A stretch of 64,000 nt of DNA from Streptomyces sp. R28. Lineage in GTDB: Bacteria; Actinomycetota; Actinomycetes; Streptomycetales; Streptomycetaceae. Below, piece after piece: positions 8,319 to 15,635 of this stretch. The translations under genes were made by a program, and so were the position numbers. Under the pieces are notes generated by a model. It was not told the origin of the DNA. It was given only the letters and a program-made list of their open reading frames with translations, and ran no database searches. The stretch is taken from positions 1,116,001 to 1,180,000 of the forward strand of contig NZ_CP163439.1 of NCBI RefSeq assembly GCF_041052385.1, written 5' to 3'. Each line of letters opens with the position of its first letter. Position 1 is the stretch's first letter.

Positions 8319-9708
8319 TCAGGTCGGGACGGTGTCGGTGGTCCGCTCGGGCGCCGCGGGGGCCCGTCGGCCGGGCAGGGCGAGCAGGGGTACGGCCAGA
8401 CAGGCGGCCGCTGCGGCCAGGGCCAACCCGGCCCGCGCGCCGTCGCCGGGCCCGGCCGGGGACGAGGCTGCGATGGCCAGGGCGGGGCCGAGGGTGAAGC
8501 CGAGGCTGCGGGCCACCTGCAGCGTCGAGCCGACGGTGGCTGTCCTCTCCACTGGGGCGGCGCCCAGGGTCAGGGCCTGCGTCGGACCGCCGTTGAGGCC
8601 CATGCCGACACCGGCCAGCGCCAGCCGCCAGGCCACGTCGGGCGCCGACCAGCCGTCGCCGAGCGGGATCAGCAGGAGCAGTCCGGCGGCGGTGAGCGCG
8701 GCACCGGTGACCGCGACCCGCCGAAAGCCGATGGGGGTCCCCCCCGCTCGAGCGAAGCCGAGAGCGGGGGAGGTCGGCGAGCCGTCCGCCGAGCGGCCCG
8801 GCCAGCCCCATGCCGAGCGGGAAGGCGAGCACCGTCAAGCCGGTCGCGGTGGCGCTGACGCCCTCGTCCTGCTGGAGGTGGAGGGCGACGACGTAGTGCA
8901 TGGCCGCGAAACCGGCCGCCAGCGCCAGCACCGCGCCGTGTGCCCGCAACAGCCCGGCCGCCCGCAGGACACCGGTCACCGGACGGCCACCCGGCCCGCG
9001 CAGCCACCACCACAACGGCGGTACGGCGACAGCCGCGAGCAGAAACCAGGGCGGTTCCTGGGACCCCAGGGTCAGGGCGAGCAGGAGCACGGCCAAGCCC
9101 CCGGCCACCGACAGCGCGTCAGCCGGCGACCGCCGGTCCGGTCCGCGCAACGCACCGTCCCTGGGCATCGCCTTCCAGGCGACGGCCAACACCAGCAGAC
9201 AGACCGGGATCTTGACCAGGAAGACCCAGCGCCAGCCCAGCTGGTCCAGCAGCAGCCCGCCCACCGCCGGGCCGGTCACCGCCCCCAGCGGGCCGAGCGT
9301 CGCGGGCACGCTCATCGCCCGGCCGCGCGCCTCGGGCCGTACGGCACGGATCGCCAGCACCGGCATCAGCACGAACAGCACCGCCGCGCAGGCGCCCTGC
9401 CCGACGCGGGCCGCGATCAGCCAGGCCGCCCAGGGAGAGAGGGCGGCCAGCGCGCTGCAGAGCGCGAAGCCGGCGGTCGCCGCGAGCAGCGCGGACCGCG
9501 TCCCCGCTCCGTCCAGCCACCGGCCGACCGGCAACAGCAGGGCGGTGACCGGGAGTTGGTACCCCAGCACCGCCCACTGCGCCGTAGCGGTCGAGACGTG
9601 CAGGCCCTCGGCGATGTCGGCCAGCGCCACGTTCACGATGTTCATGTCGAGCATCGCCACGAACGACAACGCGCCCGCCATCGCCACGAGAACCCAGCGG
9701 TCCCTCAC
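8319..9708 (-). pseudogene. MFS exporter gene, frameshifted
   Basis: A major facilitator (drug:H+ antiporter) gene that would encode about 462 residues. It begins at GTG 9708 with FVAMLDMNIVNVALADI and RWVFLVKIPVC, both typical of DHA2-type exporters. The reading frame breaks at about 8740: after GGRLADLP it runs through a palindromic repeat (8733-8772), and the correct frame (IGFRRVAVTGAAL) resumes one base out of phase and ends at 8319. Without the shift the stop lies 13 bases before asnB. With one C fewer in the run of seven C at 8739-8745 the gene would be open throughout. It may therefore be decayed, recoded or mis-sequenced. Its expected job is export of the isonitrile product. Confidence 0.65.
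8733..8772. repeat. 40-bp palindromic repeat inside the MFS gene
   Basis: An imperfect palindrome with 9-bp arms CCCCCGCTC and GAGCGGGGG around the core GAGCGAAGCCGA, preceded by GGGGGT. Sequences of this kind (CCCCGCTCGAGCGAAGCCGAG) are known to recur at scattered sites in Streptomyces genomes. Here it lies within a coding region and coincides with the frame break. Its length of 40 is not a multiple of three; a 39-base version would be read through. Confidence 0.8.
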
Positions 9709-9848
9709 TCTCGCGCCCCTTCCCCCTCGCGGCCGGCTGCCGGACAGCAGCCTCGTTCCAGAGGTCGGGGACGCCGGGGGCCGAGTTCCCGGGCGTGGTC
9801 GAAAATTTGATCGACTTGGAGTCGGCGCCCCGCCCGCCCAGTACGGGG

Positions 9849-10073
9849 TCAGGCCGTGCTGATGCCGTCCAACTTGCCGGACTTGGCGTCCGCGACCAGC
9901 GACGAGAACTGGTCGTCGCTCATCTGCACCCGCTGCCCGAAGTCGTCCGTGAGGATCACCCGACGCTCGGCCGGAGCGGTGGGGTCGACGAACAGTTGCG
10001 GACAGCCGCAGCCGCAGTTGCCGCAGAAGGTCGCCACGGGGGCCAGGCCCTCAATTCCTTCGATCCCGCTCAT
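9849..10073 (-). CDS. Small cysteine-rich protein
   Basis: A 74-residue protein with a dense cysteine cluster near its N-terminus, CGNCGCGCPQLFVDP (Cys17, 20, 22, 24), followed by an acidic stretch RRVILTDDFGQRVQMSDDQF. The C-terminal half has the feel of the small actinobacterial DUF397 fold, but the cysteine motif is not part of that family. It starts four bases after the ATPase gene stop, as the last gene of the importer operon and just before the isonitrile set. Four closely spaced thiols next to a metal-chelate importer suggest metal binding or metal release; a peptide precursor is an alternative. I do not recognise a characterised homologue. Confidence 0.75.
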   Translation of the reverse strand: MSGIEGIEGLAPVATFCGNCGCGCPQLFVDPTAPAERRVILTDDFGQRVQMSDDQFSSLVADAKSGKLDGISTA

Positions 10074-10076
10074 AGT

Positions 10077-10982
10077 TCACACAACCTTTCGCGATCGTGG
10101 GCGCCCACCGTCGTGACGCCCGGGACCAGCCCCCAAGACACCGCTCGGGGCCGACATGGGGATGCCCGCACCGGCCGGATCCACCGGTCCGTCCTGCGCG
10201 TCCGGGCCGTCCGCCGGTGCTCTGTGATCGAAGGCGATCAGGGGGTCGCCGGTCAGCGGATGGTCCACCACCGTCGCCCGTACGCCGAACACCTCGGCCA
10301 GCAGGGCGGGTTGCAGCACATCCCGGGGCGGGCCGGAGGCGACCACCTGGCCGTCGTGCAGGACGTGGAGCCGGTCGCAGACGGAGGCGGCGGCGTTGAG
10401 GTCGTGCAGCGACACCAGGGTCGTGCGGCGCTGTGCCCGGAGCAGGGCGAGCAGTTCGACCTGGTGGCGGATGTCGAGGTGGTTGGTGGGCTCGTCCAGG
10501 ACCAGGACGTCCGGCTGCTGCGCGAAGGCGCGGGCCAGCAGGACGCGTTGGCGCTCACCGCCGGACAGTTCGGTGAAGCGGCGCCCGGTGTGCCGCGCCA
10601 TGCCGACGTCCGCGAGGGCGCGGGCGACGACGTCCCGGTCGGTGGCGTCCTCCCCGGCGAAGGCCCGCTTGTAGGGCGTACGGCCCATGGCGACGACCTC
10701 CCGGACGGTCAGCTCGAAGTCGCCGCCCCGCTCCTGCGGGAGAGCCGCGACATGCCGGGCCGCCTCCGCGGGGCTCAGCCGGCGCAGGTCGGTGCCGGAC
10801 AGCAGGACCCGGCCGGAGACCGGCTTCAGGTGCCGGTAGACGGTGCGCAGGAGCGTGGACTTGCCGCTGCCGTTCGGTCCGACGAGGCCGGTGATCTCAC
10901 CTTCGGCCGCGATGAGACGGGCGCCCGCGACGACCGTACGGCCGGTGTAGGCGACGTGCAGGTCCTCGACTTCGATCTTCAA
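10077..10982 (-). CDS. Metal-chelate-type ABC importer, ATPase
   Basis: An ABC ATPase of 301 residues in the FepC/BtuD class. It has Walker A GPNGSGKST, Q-loop ALPQERG, signature LSGGERQR, Walker B VLVLDEPTNHLD and LHDLN. Compared with the ATPase at 2321-3106 it is very similar through the core but carries about 45 extra C-terminal residues rich in Gly, Ala and Pro. It follows the permease gene by 19 bases and precedes the Cys-rich protein gene by three. Substrate is not set by the sequence; position suggests a metal complex linked to the neighbouring isonitrile and copper genes. Confidence 0.87.
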   Translation of the reverse strand: MKIEVEDLHVAYTGRTVVAGARLIAAEGEITGLVGPNGSGKSTLLRTVYRHLKPVSGRVLLSGTDLRRLSPAEAARHVAALPQERGGDFELTVREVVAMGRTPYKRAFAGEDATDRDVVARALADVGMARHTGRRFTELSGGERQRVLLARAFAQQPDVLVLDEPTNHLDIRHQVELLALLRAQRRTTLVSLHDLNAAASVCDRLHVLHDGQVVASGPPRDVLQPALLAEVFGVRATVVDHPLTGDPLIAFDHRAPADGPDAQDGPVDPAGAGIPMSAPSGVLGAGPGRHDGGRPRSRKVV

Positions 10983-11001
10983 CGTCCGCTCCCCCAGATC
11001 C

Positions 11002-12096
11002 TCAACTCCCGCTCCCCAACCGCCGGTCCAGCAGATACAGCAGTGCCGGAGCGCCGATCAGCGAGGTGACGACGCCGACCGGCAGCTCCTGCGTCTCCAT
11101 GGCCGTACGGCACACGATGTCGACCACGACCAGGAGCAGCGCCCCGAACAGTGCCGAGACGGGCAGGAGGCGTCGATGGTCGCCACCGACGATCAGGCGG
11201 CAGGCGTGCGGCACCATGAGCGCGACGAAGGCGATCGCGCCGGAGACGGCGACGAGGACGCCGGTCAGCAGGCTGGTGAGCGTGAACAGCTCCCGGCGCA
11301 GGCGGGTGGCGTCGACGCCGAGCCCGGCGGCCGTCTCGTCGCCCATGATCAGCGCGTTGAGCGCCCGGGCCCGCGCCTGGAGCCACAGCAGGGTGACGGG
11401 CACGGCGACGGCGGGAGCGGCGAGCAGCGGCCAACTCGCGCCGCTCAGACTGCCCATGAGCCAGAACAGCACACTGTGGGTCTGCTGCTCGTCGCCGGCC
11501 TGGAGCACGAGATAGCTGGTGAACCCGGACAGGAACTGCCCGATCGCCACCCCGGCCAGCACCAGCCGCAGCGGCGCGAAACCCCCGCGGCGCCGGGCCA
11601 CCGCCCACACCAGCGCGAAGGTGGCGAGGGCGCCCGCGAAGGCCGCCCCGGACAGTCCGAGCCCGAGCGCGCCGCCCGTACCGAAGCCCAGCACGATCGC
11701 GGCGACCGCTCCGAGGGAGGCGCCGTTGGAGATGCCCAGGAAGTACGGGTCGGCCAGCGGGTTACGCACCAGGGCCTGCATCGCCGTACCTACGAGGCCG
11801 AGCCCCGCGCCGACGAGGGCCGCCAACAAGGCGCGGGGGAGCCGGAGTTGCCAGACGATCAGGTCGTTCGTGCCCGGGCGCGGCGCCTCGCCGGACAGGC
11901 GGCGCCAGACCACGTTCCCCACCTCGCCGGCCGGAATGGATGTCGAGCCCCAGGACACCGCCGCGGTGAGGGCGGCGAGCAGGGCCAGGGCGAGCGCCAG
12001 AGCCAGCGGCCCGGCGGGCACGGAGCGGGTCCGCGCGGGCTCCTTGGGATCACGCCGCTCCGCCGTGCCCTTTCGGCGCACCAGAGTATCGATCAC
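11002..12096 (-). CDS. Metal-chelate-type ABC importer, permease
   Basis: A FecCD-family permease of about 364 residues. Motifs match the family and the paralogue at 1216-2319: RLPRALLAALVGAGLGLVG, QALVRNPLADPYFLGISNGAS, MGDETAAGLGV and FVALMVPHACR. The start is GTG 12096, which overlaps the stop of the binding-protein gene as GTGA, so translation is coupled; a much longer frame upstream is only a shadow of that gene. It forms the membrane channel with the ATPase encoded next. No riboswitch precedes this operon, unlike its paralogue. Confidence 0.86.
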   Translation of the reverse strand: MIDTLVRRKGTAERRDPKEPARTRSVPAGPLALALALALLAALTAAVSWGSTSIPAGEVGNVVWRRLSGEAPRPGTNDLIVWQLRLPRALLAALVGAGLGLVGTAMQALVRNPLADPYFLGISNGASLGAVAAIVLGFGTGGALGLGLSGAAFAGALATFALVWAVARRRGGFAPLRLVLAGVAIGQFLSGFTSYLVLQAGDEQQTHSVLFWLMGSLSGASWPLLAAPAVAVPVTLLWLQARARALNALIMGDETAAGLGVDATRLRRELFTLTSLLTGVLVAVSGAIAFVALMVPHACRLIVGGDHRRLLPVSALFGALLLVVVDIVCRTAMETQELPVGVVTSLIGAPALLYLLDRRLGSGS

Positions 12097-13190
12097 GGTC
12101 GGCCGACCTTGCCCGGGTACAGCGTCTTCGCGATCTCCTCGACCGTGTCGGCGTTGGTGACGCCGGCGATGGTGGTCTGCTCGGAGCCGATGCGCAGGAG
12201 GCGGGCCTCCTTGACGGCCCTCAGGCCCTTGGTGGCGGGGTTCGACTCCAGCCACTCCTGCGCCTCGTCGAACGCCTTCTTGTTCCCGGCCTCGCTGCCC
12301 CGGTTGCGCACGCCGAGCTGGATCCAGTCCGGGTTCTCGGCGATCACGTCCTCCCAGCCGACCTGCTTGTGGTCACCGTCGCAGTCGGCGAAGACGTTGC
12401 GCGCCCCGGCGAGGGTGATGACCGCGTTGGCGACCTGACGGTTGCAGACGGCCAGGGGCTGCTTGGTGCCGGCGTCGTAGTCGAAGAAGAAGTACGTGGG
12501 CCGCTCACCCTCGGGCGTGCCGCCGACGGCCTTCCGGACCGCGTCCACCTTCTCCTTCATGCCGTCGACGAGTTCCTTCGCCTTCGCGCGCGTGCCCGTG
12601 ACGGCGCCGAGGGAGGTGATGTCCTCCTCGACGGCGGACAGGTCCGTGACCGGGCTCTTGCTGGTGGCGGCGCATGCCGTGGACTTCAGGAAGGTGTGCT
12701 TGATGCCGGCGGCCTTGAACTCCTCCTCGGTCGGCGCGTCCCCCATTCCTCCGCCCATGTTCATCGAGGCGAAGGTGTCGATGTACAGGTCGGCACCGGA
12801 GCCGAGGAGCTTCTCCTTGGGGATCACGGTCTCGCTGAGCACCTTGACCTGCTGTGCTTGTGCGTCGAGCTCGCCCGGCAGTGTGCCCTTGCCCGGGGGG
12901 AAGCCGGTGCCGGTCACCTTGTCCCCGGCGCCGAGGCGGAGCAGCAGTTCCAGGCTGGAGGCGTTGCTGGTGACGATGCGCTTCGGGGCGTCGGTGAAGG
13001 TGGTCCTGGCGCCCATGCAGTCGGTGACGGTGACCGGGTGGCCCCCGGAGTCGCCCTTGCCGGCGGGGGCGCTCGCCTCGCCGCCGTCCCGGCCGGCCCC
13101 GCTGTCCCAGCCGTCCCCGCCGCCGCAGCCCGCCGCCAGCAGGCCACCGAGTACGGCTGCCGTCGTAGCCCGCCACACACGAGAACGCAT
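12093..13190 (-). CDS. Metal-chelate-type ABC importer, binding lipoprotein
   Basis: A binding lipoprotein of 365 residues. The lipobox is LAAGC (Cys22), followed by a long Gly/Ser/Asp linker. The binding domain starts VTVTDCMGARTTFTDAPKRIV, as in BtuF/FepB-like proteins. Cys58 and Cys173 (STACA) parallel the cysteine pair of the protein at 3091-4104. A methionine cluster MNMGGGM (143-149) lies in the first lobe; such clusters are common in copper(I)-contacting proteins. It is first in its operon, behind a strong inverted repeat (13210-13245). Substrate is unknown; a copper or iron complex is the main candidate, and an isonitrile chelate would fit the neighbours. Confidence 0.85.
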   Translation of the reverse strand: MRSRVWRATTAAVLGGLLAAGCGGGDGWDSGAGRDGGEASAPAGKGDSGGHPVTVTDCMGARTTFTDAPKRIVTSNASSLELLLRLGAGDKVTGTGFPPGKGTLPGELDAQAQQVKVLSETVIPKEKLLGSGADLYIDTFASMNMGGGMGDAPTEEEFKAAGIKHTFLKSTACAATSKSPVTDLSAVEEDITSLGAVTGTRAKAKELVDGMKEKVDAVRKAVGGTPEGERPTYFFFDYDAGTKQPLAVCNRQVANAVITLAGARNVFADCDGDHKQVGWEDVIAENPDWIQLGVRNRGSEAGNKKAFDEAQEWLESNPATKGLRAVKEARLLRIGSEQTTIAGVTNADTVEEIAKTLYPGKVGRP

Positions 13191-13209
13191 CGAAACTCCC
13201 CACGATCCA

Positions 13210-13245
13210 CTGGATGCACGGGCGGATCTCCGCCGCCCGTTCCAG
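13210..13245 (-). promoter_or_regulatory. Inverted repeat before the importer operon
   Basis: An imperfect palindrome 20 bases upstream of the binding-protein start. CTGGA-TGC-ACGGGCGG pairs with CCGC-CGCCCGT-T-CCAG around a short ATCT loop. It could be an operator in the promoter or a hairpin in the leader. No known metal-repressor box (DmdR, Zur or CsoR type) is obvious in it. Confidence 0.5.
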
Positions 13246-13258
13246 TAGTCGGGGCGAT

Positions 13259-13296
13259 GCCGGTGTCAGTTCCCGGCGGGGGGAACCGACACCGGC
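13259..13296 (-). terminator. Terminator after the ECF sigma gene
   Basis: A strong hairpin nine bases beyond the sigma factor stop codon. GCCGGTGTCAGTTCCC pairs with GGGAACCGACACCGGC, 16 base pairs with a single mismatch, around a short GC loop. It lacks a U-run, as is usual in Streptomyces. It suggests that the importer operon starts from its own promoter. Confidence 0.7.
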
Positions 13297-13304
13297 GCGC
13301 CCGG

Positions 13305-13991
13305 TCAGGCGGCCACAGCCGCCGGTTCAGCCACGGCCACGGCATCGGCCGCGACCTCCGCCGCGGCCTCCGCCTCCGCCTCGGTCAGCAGCTCGACGAG
13401 GGTCGCCCGGGCGCGGGCGACGCGCGAACGGACCGTCCCGACCGGGCAGTCGCTCCTCTCGGCCGCCTCCGCGTAGGGCAGGCCCACCAGTTGGGTCAGG
13501 ACGAACGCCTCGCGGCGCTCGTCGGGCAGCGCGTCCAGCAGGTCGAGCAGCGCGATGCCGTCGTCGAAGCCGGGCAGGCCGGTCGGCTGGGCGCGTTCCG
13601 CCATCAGCGTCCAGTCGTCGCAGTCGCTCAGCCGGGGCCGGGCGGCGGCGTACCGGTGGCTGTCGATCACCGCGCGGCGCGCGATGGACAGCAGCCACGC
13701 GCGCGCCGAGGAGCGGCCCTCGAACCGGTGCAGGCTGCCGAGCGCCCGCAGGAACGTGTCCTGCGCCAGATCGTCTGCGGCCTGCGGATCGGCGGAGAGG
13801 TGCGCCACGTACCGCACGACGTCGCGGTGCAGGGAGCGGACGAAACGGTCGGTGGCGTCCGGGTCACCGCCGCGGGCGGCCAGCGCCCACGCGGTCGTGG
13901 ACTCGTCGCAGGAGGCCGTCTTGGAGGTGTTGTCCGCCTTCGTGCAACTCACGCGGGTCGCGCGTGAGGAAGGCAGGGCAGGAGTGATCAC
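13305..13991 (-). CDS. ECF RNA polymerase sigma factor
   Basis: An extracytoplasmic-function sigma factor of 228 residues. Region 2 spans about residues 45-110 (HRDVVRYVAHLSADPQAADDLAQDTFLRAL) and region 4 about 155-200 (ERREAFVLTQLVGLPYAEAAERSDCPVGTVRSRVARA), the helix-turn-helix that reads the -35 box. The tail is low-complexity Ala/Glu/Val. No anti-sigma gene is adjacent. It sits between the copper genes and the metal-chelate importer operon, on the same strand, and may direct one or both; this is inference. The N-terminus of about 30 residues is Ser/Thr-rich and the start may be further inside. Confidence 0.88.
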   Translation of the reverse strand: MITPALPSSRATRVSCTKADNTSKTASCDESTTAWALAARGGDPDATDRFVRSLHRDVVRYVAHLSADPQAADDLAQDTFLRALGSLHRFEGRSSARAWLLSIARRAVIDSHRYAAARPRLSDCDDWTLMAERAQPTGLPGFDDGIALLDLLDALPDERREAFVLTQLVGLPYAEAAERSDCPVGTVRSRVARARATLVELLTEAEAEAAAEVAADAVAVAEPAAVAA

Positions 13992-14242
13992 CTGAGTCCT
14001 TCTCGGGTAGTCCGGACTCCGGCACGGCGGCGGGCACTTACGGCGTCGCCGCCGGGCACCAGGTCACGTGTACGTGAGGCGTGCGGGCACGCCGTACCGG
14101 AGGTGTCCGGGGATGCAAGGGATACGGCCGTACGGCAGGTACGGCCGGGACCCGAGGCGCGGTGGGCGTCTACGACGCGACACCTGTGCGGCCGTCGAGG
14201 AGTCGACGGCCGTGTCCGTACGGCCTCGGGGAACCGGCTGTC

Positions 14243-14923
14243 TCAGACGACAGCGATCCCCGCCGGAGGCCCCCGAGAAGTGATCGTGTGAACGAGCGGA
14301 AGCAGCCGCGGTGCCCGGTCGGAACGGCCGCGACGCGGCCTGAGACGTGGGCGGTGCGGCGGTGCGGGCAGGGCGAGCGACAGCCGCAGCGGAGCGGCCA
14401 GCCATCCGGCGACGGCCCGCAGAATGCGGAACGCGGCACGCTCACCGTGCCCCAGCCACAGGCCGCACAGCAGCGCGGCGAGGGTGTGGGCGGCGAACAT
14501 GCCGAACGAGGACGTGCCGGCCATGTCGTGGCCCATGCCCATGTGGCCTGTGTCCATGTGGTTTACACCCATGTGCCCCATGGACATAGAGGCCACGGAA
14601 TCCATGGACATGGAATACATGGAGCCCGGGTCCATGGACATGGAGCCCATGCCATGCCCGGTCATGGTGGAGGACTGTGCGAACTCGAAGGCCGCGTGCA
14701 GCCCACCCTGAGCGACGACCACGACGGACACGACCAGTGGGAGTCCGCGCTCCCGGCCTGCCAGGCACCAGCCCGCGCCGCCCGTGAGGGCCGCACCGGC
14801 CGCCAGCGTCCACCAGGGGACGGTCGCACCCGACATCAGTACGTGGCCGAGGGCAGCGAGCAGCACACAGACGGACGCGAACACCGCGGCCCGTATCGTG
14901 CGCACACCCCACCCAGCAGTCAT
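14243..14923 (-). CDS. Met/His-rich membrane protein
   Basis: A membrane protein of about 226 residues with four to five hydrophobic helices. Between the third and fourth is a remarkable loop (roughly residues 90-130) of repeated MSMD, MSMG and HMGMGH units containing well over a dozen methionines and several histidines. Such loops bind copper(I) or silver in other proteins. The shape resembles the actinobacterial DUF5134 family, though this is from memory. The start at 14923 is chosen for GAGG six bases upstream; 14935 is an alternative. It follows the PCuAC-like chaperone gene on the same strand, supporting a copper role. The tail after the last helix is Arg/Pro-rich. Confidence 0.75.
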   Translation of the reverse strand: MTAGWGVRTIRAAVFASVCVLLAALGHVLMSGATVPWWTLAAGAALTGGAGWCLAGRERGLPLVVSVVVVAQGGLHAAFEFAQSSTMTGHGMGSMSMDPGSMYSMSMDSVASMSMGHMGVNHMDTGHMGMGHDMAGTSSFGMFAAHTLAALLCGLWLGHGERAAFRILRAVAGWLAAPLRLSLALPAPPHRPRLRPRRGRSDRAPRLLPLVHTITSRGPPAGIAVV

Positions 14924-15092
14924 GACGGCCCTCATCCTCGCATCCTGGGCCCACTCGTCACGGGTGGGTACGCACAACACCCCCGCCCCGCACTCAAGCC
15001 CAGAAGAGTGATACAGGACACATCAGCGAGAGGGAACTGGGCGCGCGTGCCGACCGACAAGTAGAGGGTGTGGGGGCTTCCCTCACCCATCC

Positions 15093-15635
15093 TCACTCAT
15101 CCTGACCGGGGCGGACCACCATCGCCTGTACCTCGATCTGCCCGCTGCGCTCGAAGTGGAGCGTGAACGGCACATACGTGCCCGTCTGCCACCCCGGCTC
15201 GGCGCGCAGCGTCACATCCAGGCCGTACGGAGACATGGCGAGGCTGCGGCCGGCCTGGACGCGGGCCGAGTCGACCGTCTGCGCGTACGCCATCCGGCCG
15301 CTGGTCATGCGGTGCCGGCTGAGCGTCGCGTCGTCTCGGACGGCCGACGACGTCACCTTCAGCAGACGGTCGTCCGCGCCCCCGGAATTGGTGATCCGGA
15401 AGAACGCGGCGGTGTCCCGGACGTCGCCGTACGGCAGGAAGACCCGCCCGTCGGTGACCGCGATCCGGGCCGGGCTGCCCGCGCTGCCGGAGCCGACCCA
15501 GGTGGTCAGGCCGCCCAGGGCCACACCGCACGCGGCGACGGGGGCGAGCGCGGCGAGCAGGCCGTCGGCGGTGCGGCGGCGGGTCGGGCGCCAGGCTCGG
15601 GGATCGGCCGGTGGCTCGGCCGTGGATATGGTCAT
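15093..15635 (-). CDS. PCuAC-like copper chaperone, membrane-anchored
   Basis: A protein of 180 residues with an N-terminal cytoplasmic stretch, one membrane segment (about 24-46) and an extracellular PCuAC/DUF461 domain. The domain shows the family landmarks DTAAFFRITNSGGADDRLL and SRHRMTSGRM, but the usual late His-x-Met is replaced by MSPYGLDV, so copper ligation must differ from the classic H-M-H-M site. Family members carry copper to cytochrome oxidase. The start overlaps the CopA stop as ATGA, so the two are translationally coupled. Function in copper delivery is inferred from family and neighbours. Confidence 0.78.
   Translation of the reverse strand: MTISTAEPPADPRAWRPTRRRTADGLLAALAPVAACGVALGGLTTWVGSGSAGSPARIAVTDGRVFLPYGDVRDTAAFFRITNSGGADDRLLKVTSSAVRDDATLSRHRMTSGRMAYAQTVDSARVQAGRSLAMSPYGLDVTLRAEPGWQTGTYVPFTLHFERSGQIEVQAMVVRPGQDE

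Noticed and set aside
5351..8497. A 1048-codon open frame on the plus strand
   Set aside because: Lies opposite the P450 and asparagine synthetase genes, whose catalytic motifs are unmistakable.
14081..15064. A 327-codon open frame on the plus strand
   Set aside because: Antisense of the Met/His-rich membrane protein; its His/Gly repeats simply mirror ATG/CAT repeats of the real gene.
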